NCBI GenBank assembly: GCA_938041695.1
Contig: CALISI010000050.1
Coordinates: forward strand, 1 to 17,705
Length of the DNA stretch: 17,705 bases
Direction: 5' to 3'
DNA from: an uncultured Actinomyces sp.
Lineage (GTDB): Bacteria > Actinomycetota > Actinomycetes > Actinomycetales > Actinomycetaceae
Position numbers and translations under genes: made by a program. Positions 1-6,314 of the stretch are shown here, in pieces. Under the pieces are notes generated by a model. That model was not told where the DNA came from. It did no database searches and saw only the letters and a program-made list of their open reading frames with translations. The stretch's first letter is position 1. The number at the start of each line of letters is the position of its first letter.

Positions 1-43
1 CGGCGCGGCGTCCCATGACCAACAAGAATTGAAGGTTACGCCC

Positions 44-487
44 GTGCGCACCTATTCACCCAAGCCCGGGGACGCGGACAAGAAGTGGTACGTCATTGAC
101 GCCACCGACGTCGTCCTCGGTCGGCTGGCAGCCCAGACCGCTGCCCTCCTCCGTGGGAAGCACAAGCCGACGTTCGCCCCTCACATGGACATGGGCGACA
201 ACGTCATCATCATCAACGCGGACAAGGTCGCTCTGACCGGCAAGAAGCTCGACCAGAAGATGGCCTACCGTCACTCCGGTCGTCCCGGCGGCCTGACCGC
301 GACCGCTTACCGCGACCTCCTCGCTGCGACGCCTGAGCGCGCCGTCGAGAAGGCCGTTAAGGGCATGCTTCCTCACAACTCCCTCGGCCGCGCGCAGTTC
401 AAGAAGCTGCACGTTTACGCTGGCCCGGAGCACCCCCACGCCGGCCAGTCGCCGGTTCCCTACGAACTGACCCAGGTGGCTCAGTGA
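44..487 (+). CDS. rplM: 50S ribosomal protein L13
   Basis: This gene encodes the L13 protein of the large ribosomal subunit, an early-assembly protein that binds 23S rRNA. The 147-residue product matches actinobacterial L13 throughout: it starts MRTYSPKPGD, has the family core WYVIDATDVVLGRLA and the segment RGKHKPTFAPH, then YRHSGRPGGL and GMLPHNSLGR, and ends in YELTQVAQ. I chose the GTG at 44 because GAAGG (31-35) lies eight bases upstream and because homologues begin at MRTYSPKPGD; an in-frame TTG at 29 would add five residues that the family lacks. rpsI follows after 38 bases, the usual L13-S9 operon pair. The operon promoter lies mostly outside the window. Identification is secure. Confidence 0.97.
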   Translation: MRTYSPKPGDADKKWYVIDATDVVLGRLAAQTAALLRGKHKPTFAPHMDMGDNVIIINADKVALTGKKLDQKMAYRHSGRPGGLTATAYRDLLAATPERAVEKAVKGMLPHNSLGRAQFKKLHVYAGPEHPHAGQSPVPYELTQVAQ

Positions 488-525
488 CCTCCGGTCGCTG
501 AACGCCTTTGACCCTGAGGAGAACC

Positions 526-1017
526 GTGGCTGAGACCATCGTTTCCGCTGAGCTGGACGAGGAAGTCGTCCCCAGCTCCTACACGTCCGAGACCGAGTCG
601 GCTCCCGCCGGCGCCGGTCAGTCCATCACCGCGCCCGGCGCGGGCCTGGGCCGCCGCAAGGAGGCCGTCGCCCGCGTTCGCCTGGTCCCCGGCTCCGGCA
701 AGTGGACCATCAACGGTCGCACCCTTGAGGACTACTTCCCCAACAAGCTGCACCAGCAGCTGGTGAAGTCCCCCTTCGTGCTGCTCGACATTGACGGCCG
801 CTTCGACGTCATCGCCCGCATCAACGGCGGCGGCATTTCCGGCCAGGCCGGCGCCCTGCGCCTCGGCGTGTCGCGCGCCCTCAACGAGATCGACCGCGAC
901 GCGAACCGTCCGGCCCTCAAGAAGGCTGGCTTCCTGACCCGCGACGCCCGCGCCACCGAGCGTAAGAAGGCAGGCCTCAAGAAGGCCCGCAAGGCTTCGC
1001 AGTTCTCGAAGCGCTGA
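526..1017 (+). CDS. rpsI: 30S ribosomal protein S9
   Basis: This gene encodes small-subunit protein S9, whose basic C-terminal tail reaches the peptidyl-tRNA site. The product has 163 residues. The first ~45 are a variable, acidic and Ala/Gly-rich tail typical of actinobacterial S9. The conserved domain starts at GRRKEAVARVRLVPGSG, continues with LEDYFPNKLHQQL and GGGISGQAGALRLG, and ends in the basic RKASQFSKR with the invariant SKR terminus. The GTG at 526 is preferred because GAGGAG (516-521) lies just upstream; the in-frame TTG at 508 would overrun that site. It is co-transcribed with rplM and ends at a strong hairpin terminator. Confidence 0.97.
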   Translation: MAETIVSAELDEEVVPSSYTSETESAPAGAGQSITAPGAGLGRRKEAVARVRLVPGSGKWTINGRTLEDYFPNKLHQQLVKSPFVLLDIDGRFDVIARINGGGISGQAGALRLGVSRALNEIDRDANRPALKKAGFLTRDARATERKKAGLKKARKASQFSKR

Positions 1018-1039
1018 TTTTATCAGCACATTTTCTGTT

Positions 1040-1069
1040 GGCCGCGCCCCGCACCTGCGGGGCGCGGCC
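1040..1069 (+). terminator. Intrinsic terminator after rplM-rpsI
   Basis: A perfect 13-bp stem is seen: left arm GGCCGCGCCCCGC (1040-1052), loop ACCT, right arm GCGGGGCGCGGCC (1057-1069), followed by the moderately T-rich TTCGTTTACC. It starts 23 bases after the rpsI stop and closes the ribosomal operon before glmM. Confidence 0.85.
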
Positions 1070-1156
1070 TTCGTTTACCTGCGTGCGCGTGCCAGGATGT
1101 GAGCGTCCCCGCTGTCCGCGCCCCGGCCTCGTGCCAATGAGCGGGCGCGAGCGCGG

Positions 1157-1162
1157 TAGGCT
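1157..1162 (+). promoter_or_regulatory. Possible -10 element for glmM
   Basis: TAGGCT is a good actinobacterial -10 hexamer (TAnnnT). It lies 35 bases before the glmM ATG, giving a predicted 5' leader of about 30 bases that contains the GGAGAG ribosome-binding site (1189-1194). No clear -35 hexamer is visible at the right distance, so this call rests on the -10 alone. Confidence 0.35.
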
Positions 1163-1197
1163 TAGTGCAGTCATACGACCCACTGAACGGAGAGACT

Positions 1198-2550
1198 ATG
1201 CCCAGGATGTTCGGCACCGATGGCGTGCGAGGACTGGCGAACGTTGACATCACTGCGGACCTTGCGCTGCAGCTCGGTGAGGCGGCCGCCCGCCAGTTCG
1301 GCGGCTCCCGACGTGCGGACGGTTCGAAGCCCCGCGCAATCATCGGACGTGACACGCGTATTTCGGGCGAGTTCCTCGATCACGCCCTCGCGGCGGGCCT
1401 GGCCAGCGCCGGCATGGACGTGACCCGCATCGGCGTCGTCACCACCCCCACGGTCGCGCATTTGACGGCCACCGAGGACACCGTAGACCTCGGCGTCATG
1501 ATTTCCGCGTCGCATAACCCGATGCCCGATAACGGCATTAAGTTCTTCGCGCACGGCGGCTACAAGCTCGCGGATTCTGTCGAGGATGAGATCGAGGCCC
1601 TCGTGAACACCGAGTGGGATCGCCCCACCGGTGACGGCGTCGGCGAGATCAACGCCGATCATGCGTGGGCCAAGGACTCCTACATCGCGCATCTTGTCGA
1701 TGCGATCGGCACGGACCTGCGCGGCATGAAGATCGCGATCGATTGCGCGAATGGCGCGGCCTCCGAGCTGGGCCCTGCGGTCTTCCGCGAGCTCGGGGCC
1801 GACATCACCGTCATCAACGCGTCCCCGGATGGGCGCAACATCAACCTGAACGCGGGCTCGACGCACCCCGAGGCCCTGCAGGCCGCCGTCACCCAGGCCT
1901 GCTGCGATTTCGGCGTCGCTTACGACGGCGATGCGGACCGCTGCCTGGCCGTCGACCACGAGGGCAACCTCATCGACGGTGACAAGATCATGGGTGCGCT
2001 GGCCGTCAACGCCAAGGCGCGCGGAGCCCTCGCCAAGGACACGCTTGTCGTCACTGTCATGAGCAACCTGGGCCTGCTGATCGCCATGCGCGAGGCCTGC
2101 ATCAACACCGTCCAGACCGGCGTGGGCGACCGCTACGTGCTCGAAGAGATGCTGGCATCCGGCTACTGCCTCGGCGGCGAGCAGTCCGGCCACATTATCG
2201 CCCGCGATCACGCGACCACCGGCGACGGCATTCTGTCCTCGCTCCTGGTCTCGCGCATGGTCAAGGAGTCCGGCCGTTCGCTGGCCGATCTGACCTCCTT
2301 CATCCAGCGCCTGCCGCAGACTCTCATCAACGTGGGCGGAGTGGACCGCGCTGCCGCGTCGACGAATGAGGCCGTTGCCGAGGCCGTTGCCGCCGCTGAG
2401 GCTCGCCTGGGCGACACCGGCCGCGTGCTCCTGCGTCCTTCGGGCACCGAGCCGCTCGTGCGCGTCATGGTCGAGGCCGCGACCCAGGACGAGGCCGACG
2501 CCGTCGCTGCGTCGCTGGCAGACGTCGTCAAGGAGAACCTGGCGCTCTGA
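1198..2550 (+). CDS. glmM: Phosphoglucosamine mutase
   Basis: GlmM converts glucosamine-6-phosphate to glucosamine-1-phosphate in the cytoplasm, the step after GlmS on the way to UDP-N-acetylglucosamine. The 450-residue product has the four-domain alpha-D-phosphohexomutase layout: N-terminal FGTDGVRG (5-12), the phosphoserine loop ISASHNP with catalytic Ser105, the metal-binding DGDADR with Asp243, Asp245 and Asp247, the sugar-recognition GGEQSGH (326-332), and the C-terminal phosphate-binding loop RPSGTEP (413-419). Length and motifs fit GlmM rather than a phosphomannomutase/phosphoglucomutase. The ATG at 1198 is chosen because homologues begin MPR(L/M)FGTDG and GGAGAG lies at 1189-1194; an upstream in-frame ATG at 1165 has no such support. 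Synthesis of amino sugars links it to glmS at 7444. Confidence 0.96.
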   Translation: MPRMFGTDGVRGLANVDITADLALQLGEAAARQFGGSRRADGSKPRAIIGRDTRISGEFLDHALAAGLASAGMDVTRIGVVTTPTVAHLTATEDTVDLGVMISASHNPMPDNGIKFFAHGGYKLADSVEDEIEALVNTEWDRPTGDGVGEINADHAWAKDSYIAHLVDAIGTDLRGMKIAIDCANGAASELGPAVFRELGADITVINASPDGRNINLNAGSTHPEALQAAVTQACCDFGVAYDGDADRCLAVDHEGNLIDGDKIMGALAVNAKARGALAKDTLVVTVMSNLGLLIAMREACINTVQTGVGDRYVLEEMLASGYCLGGEQSGHIIARDHATTGDGILSSLLVSRMVKESGRSLADLTSFIQRLPQTLINVGGVDRAAASTNEAVAEAVAAAEARLGDTGRVLLRPSGTEPLVRVMVEAATQDEADAVAASLADVVKENLAL

Positions 2551-2570
2551 GCGCACTCCAGACAGAGGCG

Positions 2571-2598
2571 AGGGCGGGTACCGGTGGGTGCCCGCCCT
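2571..2598 (+). terminator. Hairpin after glmM
   Basis: A 12-bp stem with one G-T pair is formed by 2571-2582 (AGGGCGGGTACC) and 2587-2598 (GGTGCCCGCCCT) around a 4-base loop, 20 bases after the glmM stop. There is no T-run behind it, so it is a probable rather than a classical intrinsic terminator. Confidence 0.6.
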
Positions 2599-2645
2599 AC
2601 GCGTATGCAGATGACTTAAAGGCAGGGTGTCGTGTCACTTCGCTG

Positions 2646-2674
2646 CGAATATACGGGAAATAGGAGTATGTTCG
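2646..2674. promoter_or_regulatory. Candidate operator dyad upstream of the DUF4862-type gene
   Basis: An inverted repeat CGAATATAC (2646-2654) and GTATGTTCG (2666-2674) has 8 of 9 bases complementary across an 11-base spacer. It stands out as an AT-rich island in GC-rich DNA, 46 bases before the ATG at 2720, and its right arm overlaps TATGTT (2667-2672), a possible -10 box. That position would suit a repressor. The binding protein is unknown and no regulator gene lies next to it. Confidence 0.35.
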
Positions 2675-2719
2675 TTCTAGTGATCCGTGCGGCAATTTGA
2701 TCGTAGAAGGGCGACCATC

Positions 2720-3622
2720 ATGACACTTCCATTCATCCTTGGCGCGTACGCGTCGCATCCGGCACCGGAGCTGGAAGCTGACTATTACCGACTCCTCGCA
2801 GATCAGCCGTGGGTGAGTGGCGTCGAGATCCCCTACCCGGGGCAGCTCGCCACCCAGGGTGAGGTCCTGGCCAGCCACCTGGCGGCCCACTGGGACTTCA
2901 ACACGATCACAGCGATCCCCGGCACGATGCAGAACGTGTGGAAGAACGAGAGCTTCGGCCTGGCCTCGCCCGACGAGGCCGGACGCGCCGCCGCGCTCGG
3001 CTTCACGCGCGCGCTGCGCGACGACCTCGCCGCCCTGTGTGAGCGCGCGGGACGCGCTCTGGTCGCCCGCGTGCAGCTGCACTCGGCGCCGACGCGCCTG
3101 GCCCAGGCGGACGCCTTCCAGCGTTCGCTCGCCGAGCTGGCCACCTGGGAATGGTGCGGGGCTCGCCTCGTCATCGAGCACTGCGACAAGTACATCCCCG
3201 AGCAGAACCCCGAAAAGGGCTTCCTGTCTCTCGAATCCGAGATCGACGTCGTCTCCGAGGCCGGCATCGGCATCCACCTCAACTGGGGTCGGTCCGCCGT
3301 GGAGGGGCGCCGCGCGGACACCGCCTATGAGCACGTGCTCGAGGCCGGCAAGCGCGGCGTCCTGGACGGCATCATCTTCTCAGGCGCCGGCCCGGAGGAA
3401 ACCCAATACGGCTACTCCTGGATCGACGGTCACCTGCCCGCACAGGCCGACGAGCCGACCTCGCTCATGGACGAGGCCGAGATCGCTCGCTGCGCGAAGG
3501 CGGCCATTGAGGGCGGTGCGAACTACCTCGGCGCCAAGGTGTGCGTCCCCAAGGACGCGTCCCTCGAGCAGCGCCTGGCCATGCTGACCAACATCTACCT
3601 GGCCTGCGGCCTCGGTGAGTAA
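2720..3622 (+). CDS. DUF4862-type protein, predicted xylose-isomerase-like TIM barrel
   Basis: The product is a soluble 300-residue protein without signal peptide or membrane segment. It resembles the actinobacterial DUF4862 family (recalled from general knowledge, not searched), which looks like the sugar isomerase/epimerase TIM barrels: short strands regularly end in polar residues, for example GVEIPYPG (Glu36), VQLHSAPT (His121), LVIEHCDKY (Glu153, His154, Asp156), GIHLNWGRS (His186, Asn188), GIIFSGAG and LGAKVCVPK (Lys273). These could be metal or substrate ligands, but the reaction is unknown. The ATG at 2720 has AGAAGGG (2705-2711) eight bases upstream; an in-frame GTG at 2687 lacks one. 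It is a single-gene unit with its own dyad-containing promoter region, inserted among cell-wall and translation genes. A role in carbohydrate use is only an inference. Confidence 0.6.
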   Translation: MTLPFILGAYASHPAPELEADYYRLLADQPWVSGVEIPYPGQLATQGEVLASHLAAHWDFNTITAIPGTMQNVWKNESFGLASPDEAGRAAALGFTRALRDDLAALCERAGRALVARVQLHSAPTRLAQADAFQRSLAELATWEWCGARLVIEHCDKYIPEQNPEKGFLSLESEIDVVSEAGIGIHLNWGRSAVEGRRADTAYEHVLEAGKRGVLDGIIFSGAGPEETQYGYSWIDGHLPAQADEPTSLMDEAEIARCAKAAIEGGANYLGAKVCVPKDASLEQRLAMLTNIYLACGLGE

Positions 3623-3643
3623 TGGCGTCGTCGTCGGGTGTCA

Positions 3644-3670
3644 CTCCCGCATTTTGTGAGCGTGCGGGAG
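3644..3670 (+). terminator. Short hairpin after the DUF4862-type gene
   Basis: CTCCCGCA (3644-3651) pairs perfectly with TGCGGGAG (3663-3670) over an 11-base loop that holds TTTTGTG. It begins 21 bases after the stop codon. It may assist the larger hairpin that follows. Confidence 0.35.
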
Positions 3671-3690
3671 GTGCCCGGCGCGAGGCGCAC

Positions 3691-3738
3691 ACGTGAGGGA
3701 AGGGCGGATGCCAATCGGCATCCGCCCCTCCCCTCGTG
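3691..3738. terminator. Long bidirectional terminator between convergent genes
   Basis: A 22-bp stem is formed by 3691-3712 and 3717-3738 around the loop AATC. The inner 11 bp (GGGCGGATGCC / GGCATCCGCCC) are perfect; the outer part has one A/C mismatch and two G-T pairs. It lies between the stop codons of the plus-strand gene ending at 3622 and the minus-strand gene ending at 3739, directly abutting the latter, so it can end transcription from both sides. Confidence 0.7.
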
Positions 3739-4713
3739 TTACTGCGCGTTCTGTTGTGCAGGTGAGGCGTGGCCAGCACGAGAAAAACGCTGCTCGAAAG
3801 CAGGGGGCAAAGACAGGTATTTCTGCGCGCTGAAGTGGTAGTTGGCTGGGCTGATCTGAGGGTTGCTCAGCAGCTCTTGAACGGCGGGGTCGTTCGAGCA
3901 TGTCACGGTCTCACAGGCGCCCTCTGGGGAGAAGTAGAAAACATCGCGGCTAACGGCGTGACGTGGGTTGTTCCGCTGTGCGTCGATGATCGCGAATCGG
4001 GCGAAATCTACCAGTGTTTGCAGCTGACCGGAGAGGTCGTCGGGGGTTGCGGGTGCAACAAAGAGAAGATGCTGCTGTGGGATAATCGCGAAGAGACCGT
4101 GTGGCGCTTCGATCGCGTGCTGCTTGATCACCGCAGGCATGTTTGCTGCTTTGGCTGCGATGAAAGGCGACGGACCGGACAGGCATGTTGTCGGGCCGGA
4201 TTTCTGTGTGATGGTGATCGTGATGGCGTCAGTGTTCAGCTGTCCGTAGTGGAAAAGCTCATCGACGCCGAGAGGGCGAAAACGGAGTCCCTCGGTGGTG
4301 CACCTGGTTGTGCCGGCTGCATGGACGATACTCAGGATCATTGAGAGCCCACCGGGGAAAGGACGTGCATAGGAGAAGTCGGGGTGTTGGACTGTGCAAG
4401 TGGGGACGAGCTCGGTGCGTACGCGTTGACGCAGCACGTCGGGGATGGAGAGTTCTGCGGCCTCCATGCGAATCTGATCGAAGATCCGATCGGCCCAATT
4501 GTTGAGGATGCCCCTGTGAGAAATTGGAGGCGCGTTGAGCAGGTCGTAGAAAATCGCTACCAGGTTGCAAGTCAATACGTTGTTGACGACTAGATACGTC
4601 AGCGCGTTGTTGCGGTCGATTATCACGTCGACGTGGAGTCCCTTTTTCTCCAGCTGGCGTACGAGGAGGGGAATGAGAGCGGAGTCGACGTACCCTGGAA
4701 ACATCGTGCCCAT
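3739..4713 (-). CDS. Hypothetical protein, probably 5'-truncated at the IS element
   Basis: I do not recognise this gene with confidence. The 324 visible residues are soluble-looking, without signal peptide or clear membrane helix. The central-to-C-terminal part (LGVDELFHYGQLNTDA, then HGLFAIIPQQHLLFVAPA, then VFYFSPEG) faintly recalls the layout of DUF1444/YtpQ-like proteins, a weak inference. Base composition is less GC-rich than in the neighbours and codon use is less biased, which suggests acquired DNA. The first available start, ATG at 4713, has no ribosome-binding site: the upstream minus-strand bases read CCTCCTGTATCCA. The frame stays open upstream (codons S-N-L-L-Y-P before the Met) straight into the IS terminal repeat at 4733, with no stop until 4812. 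The simplest reading is that the true N-terminus was removed when the IS boundary formed. Confidence 0.6.
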   Translation of the reverse strand: MGTMFPGYVDSALIPLLVRQLEKKGLHVDVIIDRNNALTYLVVNNVLTCNLVAIFYDLLNAPPISHRGILNNWADRIFDQIRMEAAELSIPDVLRQRVRTELVPTCTVQHPDFSYARPFPGGLSMILSIVHAAGTTRCTTEGLRFRPLGVDELFHYGQLNTDAITITITQKSGPTTCLSGPSPFIAAKAANMPAVIKQHAIEAPHGLFAIIPQQHLLFVAPATPDDLSGQLQTLVDFARFAIIDAQRNNPRHAVSRDVFYFSPEGACETVTCSNDPAVQELLSNPQISPANYHFSAQKYLSLPPAFEQRFSRAGHASPAQQNAQ

Positions 4714-4732
4714 TGGATACAGGAGGTTTGAG

Positions 4733-4759
4733 GGCTCTTCGCATTTTGGGGTGTGGGGG
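4733..4759 (+). repeat. Left terminal inverted repeat (IRL) of the ISL3 element
   Basis: It starts GGCTCTTCGCATTT and continues GGGTGT in register with the right repeat. 23 of 27 bases match the reverse complement of 6122-6148. Confidence 0.9.
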
Positions 4760-4789
4760 TGGTGTTGGCATGGGGTCGGGGCCTGCCCG

Positions 4790-6136
4790 ATGATTGAGGT
4801 TGCGACACTTCAAACGCTGGGAGGCCCCGACATTGGTAATGGTACCTTTTCTGCTCTGGATATGACGGCCTATTGCGGGTTGGTGGAGCTGGGCTTGGTG
4901 GCTGTGGGGATGCGTTGCCAAGGGGGTGGGTTCGTCCTGAAGTGCCGTGCGGCTAATCCTGCTCGGTTGTGTCCAGGGTGTGGGCGCCCGGGGGATGCGC
5001 TGGGGTCGCGTACCAGGCGCTTAGCGCACGAACCGCGGGGGCGTCAGCCCACGACGCTGGCGGTGTATGTGGGACGTTACCGCTGTCGTGCGTGTTCTCG
5101 TTCCTGGTGTGATGACATCAGCCAGGCGGCTCCCCCACGCGCCAAGCTCTCCTTTGGGGCCTTGCGCTGGGGGCTTGTGTGCTTGATCGCTGACAACATG
5201 TCCATTAATCGCATTGCTACTCACCTGGCGGTGGCCTGGCATACCGTTAACGAGGCGATACTGGCCTATGGGGAAGAACTCCTGCTGGCGGATTCGACTC
5301 GTTTTGAAGGAGTGCGCGTCATTGGGGTCGATGAGCACGTGTGGCGTCATCGGGGTGGGGACAGGTACGCCACGGTGATCGTGGACTTGACCCCTGTACG
5401 CGACCATACTGGCCCGGCCCGCCTCCTAGACGTGGTGCAAGGCCGCTCCAAACGCGTCTTGTCTTCCTGGCTGGCCGCGCGCCCCCAAGAGTGGAAAGAC
5501 AACAGTGAGATCGTGGCGATGGATGGGTTCAGTGGCTATAAGAGCGCAGCAGTCAGCCAGCTACCAGGGGCGGTGACGGTGATGGATCCGTTCCACGTTG
5601 TTCATATCGCCATCGACGCCCTAGAGCAGTGCCGCCAGCGCGTCCAGCAAGAAACCCTGGGGCATCGCGGCCGCAAGGGCGACCCCTTGTACGCGGCCCG
5701 CAAAACGCTCCTGACCGGCACCGACATCCTCACCGACACATCCCAGGCGCGCCTAGATGCCGTATTCGCCTGCCCCGACCACGCCGACGTGCACGCCACC
5801 TGGAGGATCTACCAGGACCTCCTAGCGGCCTACCGTGACCGTGACCCCAGGCGCGGCAAAAACACCCTCCGCCATCTCATCACGACGATCACCCGCCCGG
5901 GCTTGCCACACACATGCATCGAGCTAGCCCGCATGGGCAGAACCTTCACACGCAGAGCCGGGGACATCCTGGCCTACATCACACCACCCCCACACCAGCA
6001 ACGGCCCCACACCGAAGCCATCAACGCACGCCTCGAACACCTCCGCGGCATCGCCCAAGGATTCATCAACCACCGAAACTACCGCCTACGCTGCCTCCTC
6101 CACTCCGGCGGATTCCAACACCTCCTACACCCTTAA
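4790..6136 (+). CDS. ISL3-family transposase
   Basis: This enzyme cuts and joins the ends of the surrounding IS. The 448-residue product has an N-terminal zinc-binding region with CPGC (Cys61, Cys64) and CRAC (Cys99, Cys102), the signature RRLAHEP (76-82), a helix-turn-helix-like part around MSINRIATHLAVAWHTVNE (137-155), then the DDE catalytic core: Asp181 in GVDEHVWRH, Asp245 in VAMDGFSGY, and Glu409 in TEAINARLEHLRG. Wording is close to IS1096-type transposases, and the length fits a full-size ISL3 enzyme. The ATG at 4790 is the best start inside the element; ATG at 4862 is possible but would leave a very short N-terminus. An open frame upstream to 4565 crosses the IS end and is fortuitous. 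The TAA stop lies inside the right terminal repeat. No frameshift or stop is visible. Confidence 0.93.
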   Translation: MIEVATLQTLGGPDIGNGTFSALDMTAYCGLVELGLVAVGMRCQGGGFVLKCRAANPARLCPGCGRPGDALGSRTRRLAHEPRGRQPTTLAVYVGRYRCRACSRSWCDDISQAAPPRAKLSFGALRWGLVCLIADNMSINRIATHLAVAWHTVNEAILAYGEELLLADSTRFEGVRVIGVDEHVWRHRGGDRYATVIVDLTPVRDHTGPARLLDVVQGRSKRVLSSWLAARPQEWKDNSEIVAMDGFSGYKSAAVSQLPGAVTVMDPFHVVHIAIDALEQCRQRVQQETLGHRGRKGDPLYAARKTLLTGTDILTDTSQARLDAVFACPDHADVHATWRIYQDLLAAYRDRDPRRGKNTLRHLITTITRPGLPHTCIELARMGRTFTRRAGDILAYITPPPHQQRPHTEAINARLEHLRGIAQGFINHRNYRLRCLLHSGGFQHLLHP

Positions 6137-6148
6137 ATGCGAAGAGCC
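6122..6148 (-). repeat. Right terminal inverted repeat (IRR) of the ISL3 element
   Basis: Read on the minus strand it begins GGCTCTTCGCATTT at 6148. It matches the left repeat at 23 of 27 positions and contains the transposase stop codon (6134-6136). Confidence 0.9.
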
Positions 6149-6232
6149 GGTAATGGCTCCATGGCCACCGGTTGGGAACTCATCGGGTGGTCCTGGTACC
6201 ACTTCGCTCCCTCGGGCGCGTGGATCGGCTAA
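6149..6232 (+). pseudogene. C-terminal remnant of a cell-wall-binding-repeat protein
   Basis: Directly outside the right IS end, one plus-strand frame reads G-N-G-S-M-A-T-G-W-E-L, then IGWSWYHFAPSGAWIG and TAA at 6230-6232. This is the pattern of choline-binding/cell-wall-binding repeats (Trp/Tyr/Gly-rich units such as GSMATGW and WYYFxxSGAM) that sit at the C-terminus of secreted lysozymes, amidases and glucan-binding proteins in Gram-positive bacteria. Only 27 codons remain; everything upstream has been replaced by the IS, and no matching coding frame is found on the left side of the element. An internal ATG at 6161 has no ribosome-binding site, so expression is not expected. The class of the lost parent protein is unknown. 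Recognition is by repeat pattern only. Confidence 0.65.
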
Positions 6233-6250
6233 CCGTTAGCTCTCCATGAG

Positions 6251-6287
6251 ACGAGGCCGAGGCCGGGTTGACCGGCTGCGGCCTCGT
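6251..6287. terminator. Bidirectional hairpin between the remnant gene and coaA
   Basis: A 16-bp stem with one mismatch and one G-T pair joins 6251-6266 and 6272-6287 (outer arms ACGAGGCC / GGCCTCGT) over a 5-base loop. It lies 19 bases after the remnant stop and 28 bases beyond the coaA stop, so it can serve both converging units. Confidence 0.65.
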
Positions 6288-6314
6288 TCGCGTATGGCCA
6301 GAAAAGGCGCAGCG

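Larger units (their letters stand above)
4733..6148 (+). mobile_element. ISL3-family insertion sequence (IS1096-like), complete, 1416 bp
   Basis: The element is bounded by terminal inverted repeats that both begin GGCTCTTCGCATTT, the typical ISL3-family end, and it contains one full transposase gene. ISL3 elements normally leave 8-bp direct target repeats. The bases outside the two ends are GGTTTGAG (4725-4732) and GGTAATGG (6149-6156), which agree at only four of eight positions. The element itself looks intact and possibly active, but its junctions do not look like those of a simple insertion. Confidence 0.92.

Noticed and set aside
4721..4726. AGGAGG on the plus strand just before the left IS end
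   Set aside because: A perfect Shine-Dalgarno string, but no start codon follows at usable distance and the IS begins six bases later; taken as chance or as a remnant.
4565..4789. Open frame joining upstream of the transposase and giving it 75 extra residues
   Set aside because: It crosses the left IS end and lies antisense to the hypothetical gene; the element's own first good start is 4790.
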